DNA of 64,000 nucleotides, from assembly GCA_016858145.1 (NCBI GenBank), contig JAEHOE010000042.1:785417-849416 (forward strand), in the 5' to 3' direction. Each line of letters opens with the position of its first letter. Within the stretch, counting starts at the first letter, position 1. Below are positions 23,701 through 35,555 of this stretch, one piece after another. This stretch comes from Edaphochlamys debaryana (lineage: Eukaryota; Chlorophyta; Chlorophyceae; Chlamydomonadales). The position numbers and the translations under genes were made by a program. The notes below the pieces were generated by a model. The model was not told the origin of the DNA and did no database searches. It was given only the letters and a program-made list of their open reading frames with translations.

Positions 23701-26164
23701 CGGCGATGGCGGGGGCGGCAGCCGCGGCTGCAGCGGGGGCGCTGGGCGGGCTCAACCTCAACCCGGGCGCAGCGGCGGTGGTGGCGAACGGCGGCGGCGC
23801 GGTGGCGACCCAGGCGGTGGTGGTGGCGGCCTCGGGTGCGGCCAACATCAACGAGCTCACGTCCTGGTGGTCGCCGCTGCTGCCGCTCCTGGCGCTGCCC
23901 AACATGACGGACTTCAGGTGCCCGAGGGCGGGGACGGGAGGGGAGCGATGGCGAAGCGAGTAAAGGGTTCGGCTCCGCAGGGCTACTGCTTCCCTATGTG
24001 GGCTGACCCTTACCAGCATCAGATAGAGCGAGAGGGGCAGGGCCTGGTCCCTCACGCTCTTGGTGTGTCACGATACCGCACAGCACAGCATAGCGCAGCG
24101 TAGCATAGCGCAGAGTACGGTACCGGTCGGGCAGCTCAGGGGGGCGATTTCACGTGCGATTTCGGTGTCCGTTTGGACCAGGGGGCTAAGTCCGCCACCA
24201 GCAACTCGAGCGAGGCCGCAACCCCTGCGCCCTGCGCCCGTGCGCCTCCCCCCGCAGGTGCTCCGCCAAGGAGGGCCTGGCCTCGCGCGACCCCATCCTG
24301 TTCGACGAGATCCTGGCGGGCCTGTGCGCCGCCTGGCCCGGCATCACGCGGCTGTGCTTCAAGGGCTGCATCAACGTCACCTCGCAGGCCAACGGCTGGG
24401 ACGCGCTCAAGGTGCTGGTCAGGCTGCAGCAGCTGGAGCTCAGGTGCGAGGGTGGGATGCATGACGAATCTCAAAGGTCCAAGGTACTGGGGTCCTGGAT
24501 GATGGGCCGCGAGCGCCTCGGAGAGCGCAGGTCGCTGAGTCCCTGCCATGATGAAGCCCGCAGCCGGAGCCGGGGGCACAAAAAAGGATCCGGGAGCGCC
24601 ACCCTTACCCCGTGGATTGGCACACAACAGCTCATGCCTGCTCCCCCCCTGCTCTCCGCTCTGCACCCCCCGAGCGCAGGCACCACCCTCCCATGGACGG
24701 CGACGCTGCCACGGACCACACGGTGAACCGCAACGCCCGCACCCGCTTCCTGCGCGTGGAGCCCATCAAGCTGCCCGCCACCAGCCTGCCGGACAGCCTG
24801 CAGACGCTGCTGCTGGAGAACGTGGAACTGAGGCGGAAGGAGGTGGGGGAAAAGGGAACGGGATGGGGGGCAGGGTTGGGGGTAGGGGAGTTGGCGTGAC
24901 TGGGCGGGTGGAACTGGGCGCGTAGAGGAGGCGGCGGGCAAGTGTAATGCGGGACATGGCGTGCAGGGAGAAGGTCGGGTGGGGCGCTGGGCTGTGGCGC
25001 TCGCGGGTGGTCTGCTGACGGCTATGGCCTGCCCTCTGACGACTGCGTGCGCCCGCCTCCTCCTCCCCGCTAGACCGACTGCCTGGGCAACCTGACCTCC
25101 CTGGAGCGCCGCACCACCTGCCGCCACTTCCCCGAGTTCGAGGGCATGCCGCTGCAGGTGCGTGCTGCGAGCAGCGAGCCAGCGGGGCGGCCTAGCCATT
25201 ACAAGGGGGATGCTCTCGGAGACATGGCCCTGCTGCACGCTCCTGGTCCTGACCTTGCGCCGGCTGGATCCCTTGCACCGACCTAGTCAGTCCAGCGGGA
25301 AGATTCACCTCGCCTGCCTCCTTCCTCGCGCCCACCCCCTGTCCCTCCCGCCGCAGCGCCTGGTGGTGTCCAACTGCTGCGTCAAGGCCAAGGGCATCAC
25401 GTCCATCGCCACCGAGTGCGCGGGCCTCACGCACCTGGTCTTCGCCGTGTACAAGGTCACGGAGCAGGCGGACCTGCGGGAGCTGCAGGTGGGGGCTGGG
25501 TGGGAGGGGCCTGCAGCCTGCAGGGGGAGGCGCCAGGCGGGCTCGGACCACAGGCCACGACGGCGTGGGTACGATAGGCTGCCAACCAACAGACTCGCCT
25601 CACACCCTGCCGCTTTCCCCTCGCAGTCGGCGCTGCGGCAGATGGTGCGCAGCCTGTCGCAGCTGCAGGTGCTCAAGGTCCGGGTGCTGGCGGGCTGCAT
25701 CACCAAGGTGCGGAGGGCAGGGCGGGGCCGGGTCGGCGTGAGGATGAGGCAGCAGGGGTGCCGCGCATTTGAGCATGGGTACAGGGGATCTGCAGGGGCG
25801 CATCCTACGACCAGCACAGGACCAGTCTAGATTCTTGTTGTTTGCTCTGAACCGTCTTCTCGACCGAGTCCCCCTTTATATGCACTCACCCCATGCCTCC
25901 GTCCCTCCCCCTCCCCCCTCTACCCCACTCCAGGACCTGGTGGAGGACATGGTCACGTACCTGACGCAGCTGCAGCGCCTCAAGCTCACCAGCAGCGACG
26001 GCTGGGCTGACACGGCGCTGTTCCTGCCGCTCACGCGCATGGGCGGCCTGCGCAAGTGCTCGCTGGCGTACTTCAAGTCCGTGGAGGCGGCCCGCCTGCT
26101 GCGCGCTGAGTTCCGGACCGTGCTGCCCTACTGCAAGATCAAGGCCAAGAGCGAGAGCACGTAG
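20742..26164 (+). CDS. F-box-like protein with leucine-rich repeats
   Basis: Exons: 20742-20819, 20966-22491, 22920-23027, 23249-23333, 23529-23917, 24258-24443, 24680-24842, 25074-25157, 25357-25488, 25627-25707, 25934-26164; 3063 bases, 1020 residues. The first exons give an F-box-like start: WAFLPPTAMHVVGTLLPSS, then ARLVNRHWASCLAGVVDTL. A Pro/Ala-rich linker (about residues 198-256) follows. The rest has repeated leucine-rich segments typical of irregular plant LRRs: LTQLTSLTMDEA, LTGLRNLAIKI, LTKLEYLALRA, LTGLTQLSLAL, FPALRSLKLRYPN, LTHLVFAVYKV, LSQLQVLKVRVL, LTQLQRLKLTSSDGW. Such proteins usually serve as substrate receptors of SCF ubiquitin ligases; that role is inferred. An in-frame ATG at 20676 would add 22 residues. 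The exon 5 insert is another Ala/Gly-rich stretch. The LRR region is cut by introns between repeats, mostly in phases 0 and 2. Confidence 0.75.
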
Positions 26165-27903
26165 GCGGGCGGCAGGGCCGGAACGCAGCGCGACAGGCGC
26201 GGCCTGCGGGCTGGAGTGCGGAGGAGGCGAGGAGGAGGCGAGGAGGAGGGTGGATGGTGGTGGGGATGCCGGCATGGTGCTGGGTCGTGCCAGCATCGCG
26301 GGAGGTGGGGGGGCGGCCGCCGGGTGGTGGACGCAGCGGAGGAGGGCGCCGCTGGGCGTGGAGCGGGGGTGAGGGCCGGGCGCGGATGCAACACAGCGCG
26401 GCGCAACACGTGCGTCGCTCTGGTGTGCGGGCAGGTGGGTAGCTACACGTTGACCGTTAGGACTCTTGAGGAGAGCGTGCGACCGGGCTTGGGAGCTCCT
26501 TCCCTGTGGAGCTGTTGTTCAGGAGTACAAGCCGGCCAAAGGGGAGTGTCGTTATGGAGTCGCGGCAAAGGGCGGGCCATGGTGAGTGCGAGGGGCCGGA
26601 CGGGGCCTGTCGTCCATGAAGGGTGTCGATGGCGTTGTGTCGTAGTAGAGCATGTGCAGGACGTGGGCGGACTTGACAAAGCAGGCAATCTTGCAGGAGT
26701 TGGATGCTACTCCCGTGCACGCTGGGCAAGAGGCAATAACGTAGGCGAAAGCATGGTCAGGGTGGTAAAGCTTATGTCACTGCTGTCGTGTGTGGTCGCA
26801 AGGACTGAGAAGGTTTGCAGTCTGCCGCTGAAGCACTGCGGGGTGGAGATGCGGGCAGAGGAGGCTAGGGCACGGGCGGTAAGGAATCGTGAAGTTAGCG
26901 TCGGGGGAAGAAGAGCAGGGGCCTGCGGCTTGCTTGATGTGCACAGGACTCGGTGTGTTCCTCGTCGTCAGAAGGTGGGCCTGTTGTGGCTCAGCGAGTG
27001 AGGTGGGGGCTTACTTGCTTTCTTCTGCCGGAGCCCTTCACTGTCCTTCCCTAGAATGAAGAGTAGTACGGCTGATGAGCTGTGAGGCTCGGTGTGCTAG
27101 GGGGCCGCTTTATCACCGTTATTCATATAGCTGCATGCATGGCGCTTGTAAGGTTCAGCGCCATCAAAGTCGCTGTCGCCAAGGTAGAGGCGCGTTGAGC
27201 GGACACCTTTGGTGCATGACACAGGTCCAGCGCCAACGAGGCGAGATACCTCCTAGCAGCCTGCCTGAGTGCTGTGCGGATGGGAGCTTCCGGCAGCTGC
27301 GGCGCTGAGCAAGTCGGCCTCCAGCTACCGAACTTCGCGAGTCGAAGGGCCACAACTTCTGCCGGCCGTTGTCCTACCTGATGTGCGCGCTGTGCATCGC
27401 CCTCCCTACGGCATGCCACTCCAGAGTTGCCTCCAAGGAGTCACAGGCTAGCTCGGCCTGAGCTCGGCTCGCCGAACGGCGAGGTGGGTGCCGTCACCGC
27501 GCGCGCGACGACTGACGACGACCAACTGTTTTTTGATGCAGCCGCCTCTCTATACGAAGCCGACAACCCAAGCACTTGAGCAGACACCAACAGTGACCCG
27601 GTCGCCGGTCGCGTCGAGGCCGGGGATGATAGTACGCGAGGTGAACAGCCTTCACGGGCCGCTTTCCGACCGGGCGGTGCCGCGTAGCTTCAAGGCCAGT
27701 AGTGAAAGCGTTGTGGCGGATGTCCTTCTGATTGCCAGCAGCTGAACTCGTGAGATGCACGGAAACACAGGTCGCGACGCGGGTGCGTGCCAAGTTACAT
27801 ATAAGCGCCGGCACACCATTTGTAGGTCCCCAAAACAATTGTGTTGGCACTTCACAGCCAGCACTTCCCATCGGCGCGGACGGAAGCCGACCACCCAGCC
27901 GAG
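26165..27903. other. Intergenic region, F-box gene 3' flank to pherophorin-like gene 1
   Basis: No gene is supported. The first 250 bases are G-rich with simple GAGGAGGCGAG repeats. A TGTAA occurs at 27147-27151, nearly 1 kb after the F-box gene stop; it may be that gene's poly(A) signal or unrelated. The right end carries a TATA-like element for the next gene. A 261-codon open frame at 26216-27001 looks like non-coding G-rich sequence. Confidence 0.4.
27800..27805 (+). promoter_or_regulatory. TATA-like box of pherophorin-like gene 1
   Basis: TATAAG in the context TTACATATAAGCGCC, about 100 bases before the first in-frame ATG at 27904. It stands out in the GC-rich surroundings. The paralogue downstream has a similar AT-rich element before its start. 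Confidence 0.45.
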
Positions 27904-30643
27904 ATGTTTCGCTGCAATCAGAGGTCCAAGATGGCCGTCGGGACACCGCTCGCAGCAGCGGTTCTTCTGATGTTGGCTTCCTTGCCAGCAAACATCGGTC
28001 AGCCATACGCGTTCCAGCCGGTCGGACTGCCGCCTCCTCAGCCGACGCCCACGTACCCACCGCCGCCCGCCCCCAGTCCGCCACCTTCGCAAGTGGACAC
28101 GCAACCTTGGGCCCCGCAAGTCATCATCATCGCCTCACCTCCTCCTCCGTCACCTCCCCCAAACACCATCCCGCTCCCGCCCAGCCCTCCTCCTCCGCAG
28201 CCGAGCCCTCCTGCGGTAGCCACACCCCCGGCGCCGCCAAGCCCTGCTCCCCTCCCTCCCTCGCCTCCCTCGCCTCCCTCCCCGTCCCCAAACCCTCTCC
28301 CGCCGCCGCTCCCGCCGCCGCTCCCCCCCGCTCCTTCCCCTTCCCCCGCCCCCTCCCCCTCGCCCTCCCCGCGGCCCCAGCCCTCCGTGTCTGCCCCGCC
28401 GCCCTGGTCCCCGCTCCTGGACTGCAACGGCGTGGGGCAGCTCGCTGCGGACATGGGCGATGACCTCGTCAAGACCTTCGCCGCCACGGCCTTCCCCGGC
28501 CTCCAGGCCGACACCAACGCCGCCATCCTCCGCGCCAAGGAACTCTTCCTCTCCGACTACGCGCTGCAGGGCGTGCTCGCCAACAAGCGCTCCGCCCGTG
28601 CCCTGCGCAAGCGGCTGAAGACCCGCGGCAGCTCCACCACCCTGCTGCTCAGCACCGCCCTGGTGGGCCGCGCGCCGGCGCTGGTGGCTCAGCTCACGCT
28701 GCGCTCCACGGTCAACTTCACCCTGGTGAGCCAAGTGGGAGGGACAGGGACTCGGCCACAGGGAGAGGGACAGGGAGAGGAACAGGGCGGGGGTGGGGCC
28801 TTGATGTCGGTGCGGTTGGCCTTGCGGCGCCGGCTGTGTTGGGAGTAGCGGTGTGCCGCGGTGAGACGCACGTCGCTGCCAGCTTGGGCGGGGCTGGTTG
28901 GCGGCAGGAGGACCCTTCTGTTGCTTACACCGTACACCATACGGCTTGCCCAAACCCTTGCAGGTCAACCCCGCGACGGGGCTGCCCGTCTCCGGCGGCT
29001 CGCCCTCTTTCATGGACGCAGTGGAGCCCGCCCCCAGCGCCGACCTGACCCTGCTCCCCGCGCCCGCGGTCATTGAGGCCATCATCGGTACCACTGGCGC
29101 CGCGTCCGCTGGGGGCCGGAGGGGCCTGCTCGCTCGCCGGGGCTCCCCGCTGGTGGCTACGGCCCTGGGCCTCGCCAACGCCACGGCGACTGTGGCCACT
29201 GCCGCGGTGGCGGTCGAGTTCAAGCCGTTCAACAAGGGTGGGTGGGGCATGGCCCACAAAGCTTTGACTTCTGTGAGGGCAGAGGCAAATCGTGGCCTTG
29301 CAGGTCCGCCACTTGTAGGCATTGCCCCATGTTCACCGTATCACCACGGTCTTGCGGTCCCGCAGGTGTGCTCCGCCTCATCCCCCAGTCCCTGCTCGTC
29401 ACGCACTGGACCGCCGCCGGCAGCCTGGTCGCCAACGGTCTCAACCTCACGTCCTGCGGTCCCGTCGCCTCGCCTACGCCCTCGCCCACGCCGTCACCGT
29501 CCGCGTCCGTGCCTGTGCCCTCGCCCATGCCCACGCCCTCCCCGGCGGCTGGGTACGAGGCCTGCCTGCCGACTTTCGGTGCCTGCGTGGACCGCGCCCG
29601 CGGGGACAAGCGCGTGCCGTACACCCTGTCGGGAGCCGTCACCGCGCGCACCATCAGCGGCTGGAACGAGGTGCGTGCGTACGGCACAGATGGGAACTCC
29701 AGCGGTTGTGACGGGCCGGTTGTGCGGCCCGGTGCCCTGCCAGTAGCGGCCCTTGTCGTGGGCCGGGTGCGAGGGTGAAAAGATGTGATGATTGAGAGAC
29801 ACTCCCCCTTTCCCTTTACCCCCTTCCAGTTCGTCATCCCCATCGACCCCATCACGGCCCCCACTTCGGCTGCGGCTGTCAATGCCTACGCTATTGAGGT
29901 GCGTGCGGAGTATGGGCTTTGTCGCTCGCCCGAATCCATGCCATGTCATGACCCCTCTCTGAGCCTCCCTGTTCTCCCCCTTCCTCTGCAGTTCCTGATC
30001 AACCCTGAGTGCCAGGGCAGCTCCATTACTGTGGGGATTCTACCCGCAAACTCCACCGAGGTGGGTGCTTCTCGCTTGGGGCCTGCACTTTCAAGATGAT
30101 CTGCAAGGGCACAGTATCGGGTTCAGGCCCGCGGCTTCTTGCCGCAGTTTTGCTTGGTGGGGGTCCCTAAGGTCACCCAAATTCCCCCTCTTCCCGCCTT
30201 CATCATCGTCCCGCCCCCCCTGCCATTACTTGCGTGCAGTCCGATCAGCAGTGGCCGCACTACGACTCCCTTGGCAGCAACTGCACCGCCCTCAAGGCCC
30301 CCAAGCTCAACCTCACGCCCGAGCAGGCTGCCACTGCGGGCACCGCCCTTGTCATCCGCATTCGCCCGACCTCCAAGTAGGCACTGCGCGAGTGGGCCGG
30401 CAGGCGCATGTGCACTGGCTAGCGTTACGCGAATGGCAGTGCTTCTTCCGCGCCCTTCCCTCCTCCGTCCCGTGCTTGACCCCACCCACCCTTCCGCCCC
30501 CCGCCTTGCCCCCCTTCCCCAGCTGCACGTCCCTGACACAGCTAGTGGCGGGAGTGGCGGGAGGGGACCTGGTCTATGCCTTCGCCAGCGATGGGTACAA
30601 GATTTGCCCCCCGCAGCGCGTGTCACTAATGGCGGACGCTTGA
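27904..30643 (+). CDS. Pherophorin-like secreted Pro-rich glycoprotein, copy 1
   Basis: Exons: 27904-28725, 28964-29237, 29366-29670, 29830-29898, 29992-30060, 30240-30376, 30523-30643; 1797 bases, 598 residues (589 if the ATG at 27931 is used). A signal peptide is visible (MAVGTPLAAAVLLMLASLPA). A Pro/Ser-rich rod (about residues 45-165) with PPPPSPPP and PSPSPSP blocks resembles the hydroxyproline-rich spacers of volvocine wall and matrix proteins. The globular part has [32 protein letters not shown], a second short PSPTPSPSA linker, ACLPTFGACVDRARGDKRV and a Cys-containing end (NCTSLTQLVAGVAGGDLVY). Several N-x-S/T sites suggest N-glycosylation. I did not recognise the classical pherophorin (DUF3707) cysteine pattern, so the family name describes architecture only. 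Tandem paralogue at 32902-35555. Confidence 0.75.
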
Positions 30644-30786
30644 AGGGGGCGGCCCATGGGTTACTGAACGACCAATCGTGCTGTTGTGGTGGTGGGTGTG
30701 CTGCTTCCCAAACCCTTGAGCCTCTGCAAGGTACTTTTGCTTACCTCTGTTAAATTCTCTTCTACACATAGACAGGCGATTTTAGC

Positions 30787-30791
30787 TGTAA
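30787..30791 (+). terminator. Candidate TGTAA polyadenylation signal, pherophorin-like gene 1
   Basis: TGTAA in the context TTAGCTGTAAATAGC, 144 bases after the stop codon, a normal 3'-UTR length for a volvocine gene. Confidence 0.55.
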
Positions 30792-32702
30792 ATAGCGTGC
30801 CGATAACGTGTGGACTCTGGCAAGCCCCATTGGGGCCTTCTCTCTTCCGCCCCTACTCATTCTCATGTCGGACGGATGGTTGCAAGCGTGCGGCTTGCTT
30901 TACTTAGGAGAGTGAAGATGCTGCGGACAAATAGACACGTTAGACTTACATATGAAGCGAGCGTTCAAGACATATATGCCTTCTACTATGGAGAGTGAGC
31001 GGAGAGGTGCTAGCGTGCGGGAGTAATCTAGCTAGGGGGGGTCGCAGCTGGTGGCACGTAGTCAACCATAGGCGGTTAACACGGTTACGTACCCTCACCA
31101 CTACCTGTTTTCCGGGCTGAGCACATGGACAACTGTGCCTTGTTATAACCAAGCTGCTGCGCTGGCTATTGCTAGAGCAGAGGATGGCCGGGCTTAAACC
31201 ATTCAGGAACTGGTGCGTGGGCGGGATTACGCGGGCTAGCAAGTCACCTCCTTCCGCTGCATCAACCCGGCTCTGAGTCACAATGCCAGACCTTTGAAGA
31301 CGTAACCTGGCGGGGTATGAAGTATTGGTTAAGAGAAAGATGATGATGCGGGGCGGCCCAACAACTCTGCGCCCTCCGGGGCCCCTGGTCCCTCTCCCCT
31401 TGCGAGACCATATGTTGCATGCCCAAGCCAACTTGAAACCAAACTTCGTTACAAACTTCGTTACATCTTGCGTGCGGTACGTGCGGCCGTGGCATGCCCG
31501 CATCCCAATCTTCGAACGGTGTCACCAGCAGGCGCATTAGGCGCTCAAGTGCAGCAGCTACAGGTCGGGTACAGATTGCATCTCGGGCGTGAGAGGAGGC
31601 GGCCAGACAGCCGGACTCAGGCATTGTGGGGCACAAGCCAGGAGGAGGATAGCGCCTTGCCGGGTATGCGTGTGGCTGTGCCTGGGGTGGGGAAGGCGAG
31701 GACGGCGGGCCGGGTTGGGACCCGCACAATGCCAAGGTGCTTTGGCGTGACGCGTTAGCACCCCATGTGATGCCAGCCTGCGGTTGCCGGCACGCGTGAA
31801 GCGTACGACTGCATGGGTGGCATATCCGGCACGTGGCTTGCCCACTCAATCCTTCATCACACCCTCGCATGAGACACAAGGTGAGGCGGTGCCGCCAGGT
31901 ACCAGGGGAGGTCGTGGGGTCCTCACAATGCGGACATCGCAGCGGGGGGCCCCAAGGCACCCCACGGATCTGCAACGGTCCTGCAGCAACCTGCATCCGC
32001 GTTCACGACCAAGCCACAAGGACTGCGACGGTGGAGGATCTTAAAGACAAGGGGGCGTTGTGCCGCGGTGTGTACTATGGAGGGAGCTGCCGTGTGCGGG
32101 GGTTGCGTTGGTGTGTGGCCGTGTCAACCCTCAACCCTCAAGTGCACCTCGACAACCGGCGGACTAATATGATTGAAGAAAAGCTTGTTTATGCAGAGTT
32201 CTTTTCCTGGGGCTGAGACCTTTGCGTGCAGTGCGGGCCCGCGCACCATAACCCTGACGGCGGCGAAGAGCTGGCCTACCTGGCCTGCGTTGCCCCCTAG
32301 AACCCTATGCTGTAGACGGCAGGATACGTAGCTGCCGCACCCGTGAGCCCCTTCACAGTCGCAATAGAATGAGTTACATGGTCGTAGCTGCGCGGATGGC
32401 GGGCGGCTACAGAAGAGTAAGTCGGCGTCACTCGCCATTGTAGGGGTCAATTGGCGGGAACAGAACCGAACCCGCGAACCTTTCGCGAATTTTGCATAAG
32501 CCACCACTGAAAGTAAACCCCACGGTTTCTGGGCGCCAGCTGGCGAGTAACTTCGCGCGCCGAGGCCCAAAGCGCCCCAGGCCGGGAAGCCCCAGGCCGT
32601 ACTCCGAGGCCAACGGCCACGACCTTGCTTACTTGACGCGCGACGCGGCTTGTCGTGGCAACAGTCTCAGCGCTCCGGACATTAACACACTCCTCGCGCC
32701 TT

Positions 32703-32708
32703 TATATG
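32703..32708 (+). promoter_or_regulatory. TATA-like box of pherophorin-like gene 2
   Basis: TATATG within CGCCTTTATATGCGAGAG, about 195 bases before the ATG at 32902. It is the clearest AT-rich element in the upstream region. Confidence 0.4.
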
Positions 32709-32901
32709 CGAGAGTGATTGGAGCGCGAGTAGTCAGCTTTGGCAGGCTGCGCCACCATCGGCGGCCCCTCAACAGTCCGGGGCGTTATGCCGACATTCGG
32801 CAACGCAGCCTTGTAGATAGTTTTAACCATAATAGAACGACAAGCCGCCTTTGGTCTCAGTGGCCCTCCAGCTACCCGCACGCACCATCAACGACGTAGC
32901 C

Positions 32902-35555
32902 ATGAGGGCCTCCGTCGCGTGGCTGCTACTCGCCTTGGCGTGCGCAACGATACAAACGAGCCTCGCGCAGGACCCACCCTTCCCCGCGCCGCCTTCTCCT
33001 TCCCAAGACCCGCCTTTCCCCGCGCCGCCTTCGCCTTCTCCCATCCTCGCGTTCGTCCCCGTCGGGGAACCTCCTAACCCGCCAAGTTACCCCAGCCCGC
33101 CGTCTCCCCCGTCTCCCCCATCACCTCCGAATCCCTTGCCACCATCCCCTCCGCTACAACCCTCGCCTCCAAGCCCACCGTCGCCACCCGTCCCTGAGCA
33201 GGTCATCATCCTCACCCCTCCTCCGCCTCCCAGCCCTCCTAAGGGTCCCGTCGTGTCTCAATCGCCGCCCCCGCCCTCCCCGCCCGTGGACCAGCCTCCC
33301 CTGCCCGCTGGTCCCTCCCCTCCGCTCCCAACCGATATCCCACCGTCGCCGTCACCCCCCACTCCCGCCCCCCCATCGCCACGGCCCCCGCCGCCCAACT
33401 GGTCGCCGCTCCTCGACTGCAATGGCCTGGGCCAGGTCGCTGCCGACTCCGGTGACAACACGGTCGAGGCCTTTGCCGCCACGTACTTCCCCGGCCTCGA
33501 GGCCGACACCACCGCCGCCATCCTCGAGGCCGACGAGCTCTTCCTGTCTGACTACGCGCTGCAGGGCGTGCTGACCAACCGCCGCTCCACCCGCTACCTG
33601 CGGCGGCGGCTCAAGAAGCGGCGCACGTCCACCACCCTGCTGCTGAGCGACGAGCTGGCCGACCTCGCCCCCGCCCTGGTGGTGGAGCTGGTGGGCACCG
33701 AGAACGCCTTCTACTTCACGCTGGTGAGGGGTGCGGGGCGGGGGTGCGGTGGAGTGGGGTGTGAGGGGGCCGGAGGGTGGGGGGGGAGGGTGGCATGGGG
33801 CTGGGGCCGTGTGCTTAGTCAGGGCTGGCACGCGATGTTAAGGGCATTGTTAGGGGACGCGTTGCTTGGCGCTCTTGCGGGGCCTGACACCTGCCGCCAA
33901 GCTTTGTGGTGTCAAGCGTCCCTTGCTGACGTGTCACCTGGCCTCCTTTACTTCGACCCCTGCGTCCCGTGTCGCAGGTCAATGCCGCCACTGGGCAGCC
34001 CGTCTCCGGCAACACCCCCTCCTGGACCGACGCCGTCGTTCCCGCCGTGGGCCCCACCCTGCTGCCGTCGCCGCCCGTGACCGAGGCCATCATCGGCACC
34101 ACCGTCATCCCCACCCTGGGAGGCCGCAGGGCCCTGCTGCAGACCACTGGTCGGGCCCTGGTGGCGACGGCCCTGGGCCTCGCCAATGCCACCGCGACGG
34201 TGCAGTCTGCGGCGGTGGTGGTCGAGATTCAGCCCTTCAACAACAGGGGTAGGTCCAGGGTTGCTTGCTCGCTCGGACTGGGTTGACATGCAGTAAGCGC
34301 CGCTCTTATCGTTGCCCCCACCCGTCCATGCCTTGCTCCGCAGGTATCCTCCGCCTCATCCCCCAATCTCTCCTCGTCTCACACCCCGACGCTGCCGCCG
34401 CCCTGATCGCCAACGGCCTGGACATCCAGCCCTGCGGTGGCCCGATACCTGTCCCTTCGCCGTCACCTTCCCCTTCTCCGTCGCCCGTGCCGTCCCCTTC
34501 CCCGACCCCTTCGCCCTCCCCCAAGCCCTCGCCCAGCCCCAACCCCAACCCGTCTTACCAGCAGTGCCTCGCGTCCTTCGGAGGCTGCGTGGACCGGCCG
34601 GGTCTCCGTAAGGTGCCGTACACCGTGTCGGGTGGCGCCACCACGCGCGTCGTTGACGGCTGGAATGAGGTGCGTGCCTTGCATTGCGGGGAAAGAGGGC
34701 CTCGTCGGTTGCGCAGGTGATGCAGCGTGTGTCTCTAGTACACCGTGTGCGGAGTACCCTAAACTAGTTCCCGTTTCCTCCTTGTGTCATGCAGGTCCTC
34801 ATCCCGATTGACCCCATTACGGAGCCTGGCGCGGCTGCGGTCAACGCCTACGCATTCCTGGTACGCACGGGCTGCAGGTGCACCGTCATCAACTGATCCT
34901 CGCGCCCTTGTCAACCTCACCGAACGCCCCCCCCTCATGTCGCCCTTGCAGTTCCTGATCGACCCCGCCTGCAGGGGCAGCGCCGTCACCGTGGGTCTCC
35001 TCCCTGCAGGCGCCACCCAGGTAAGCGCTGAGGTCCTACCTGACCTGAGATTCTTTGGCTCTTCTCATCTGGATCTCAGCATCCTTGCATCTCCCTGCCT
35101 GCCCCCTCCTGTGCGCAGTCCGTCCAGACCTGGCCGCACTACGAGTCCCGCGGTGTTGGCTGTACGGCGGCAAAGACCCCCAAGATCAACCTCACGCCCG
35201 AGCAAGCTGCACAGGAGGGCAACCACATCCTCATCCGCATACGCACGACCACCACGTGAGCCTGCTCAAGGGGGCACATAGGATCCCTCGCGCTGAGGGG
35301 TGGTGCTGGCTAGCGTGTGGTACGTATCATGGCCACCGGTATTGCACCACCTGGTGTTGGCTACCCCCGCGTTTATTACTTAACCCGGCCTTCCGCCCCA
35401 CCTTCCATGTGCTCTTACCCCCTCTCCCCCCCAGGTGCAACTCCCTGACGCGATTGGTGCAAGGAGTGGCTAACGGTGACCTGGTCTACGCCTTTGCGGA
35501 CGATGGATACAAGACCTGCCCGCCCAAGGTCACGGCGTTTGCGGACGGCGTCTAG
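32902..35555 (+). CDS. Pherophorin-like secreted Pro-rich glycoprotein, copy 2
   Basis: Exons: 32902-33723, 33978-34248, 34344-34669, 34795-34860, 34952-35020, 35119-35255, 35435-35555; 1812 bases, 603 residues. The start gives a clean signal peptide ([20 protein letters not shown] then LAQ). The Pro-rich rod has [13 protein letters not shown] and PPPPSPP blocks; the globular part has [42 protein letters not shown], a [15 protein letters not shown] linker and a final exon with [18 protein letters not shown]. Copies 1 and 2 have seven exons each in identical phases, with exon lengths 822/822, 274/271, 305/326, 69/66, 69/69, 137/137 and 121/121, so this is a local gene duplication. Introns have diverged. 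Copy 2 keeps its reading frame throughout and looks functional. Family assignment carries the same caution as copy 1. Confidence 0.75.

Larger units (their letters stand above)
30644..32901. other. Spacer between the two pherophorin-like genes
   Basis: No gene is supported in these 2.26 kb. A TGTAA at 30787-30791, about 145 bases after the copy 1 stop, is its likely poly(A) signal. A 12-base tandem duplication (AAACTTCGTTAC twice) sits at about 31440-31463. The right end carries the copy 2 promoter. The open frames here are short or biased against algal codon use. Confidence 0.45.

Noticed and set aside
26216..27001. 261-codon plus-strand frame after the F-box gene
   Set aside because: No conserved motif, Gly/Arg/Val-rich reading of G-rich DNA and no splice partner; treated as 3' flank.
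28150..29322. 390-codon open frame on the minus strand
   Set aside because: Shadow of pherophorin-like gene 1; the Gly/Arg-rich part is the antisense of the Pro/Ser-rich rod.
27904..35555. Classical pherophorin (DUF3707) assignment
   Set aside because: The architecture fits, but the expected cysteine pattern of the pherophorin domains was not recognised, so only pherophorin-like is used.
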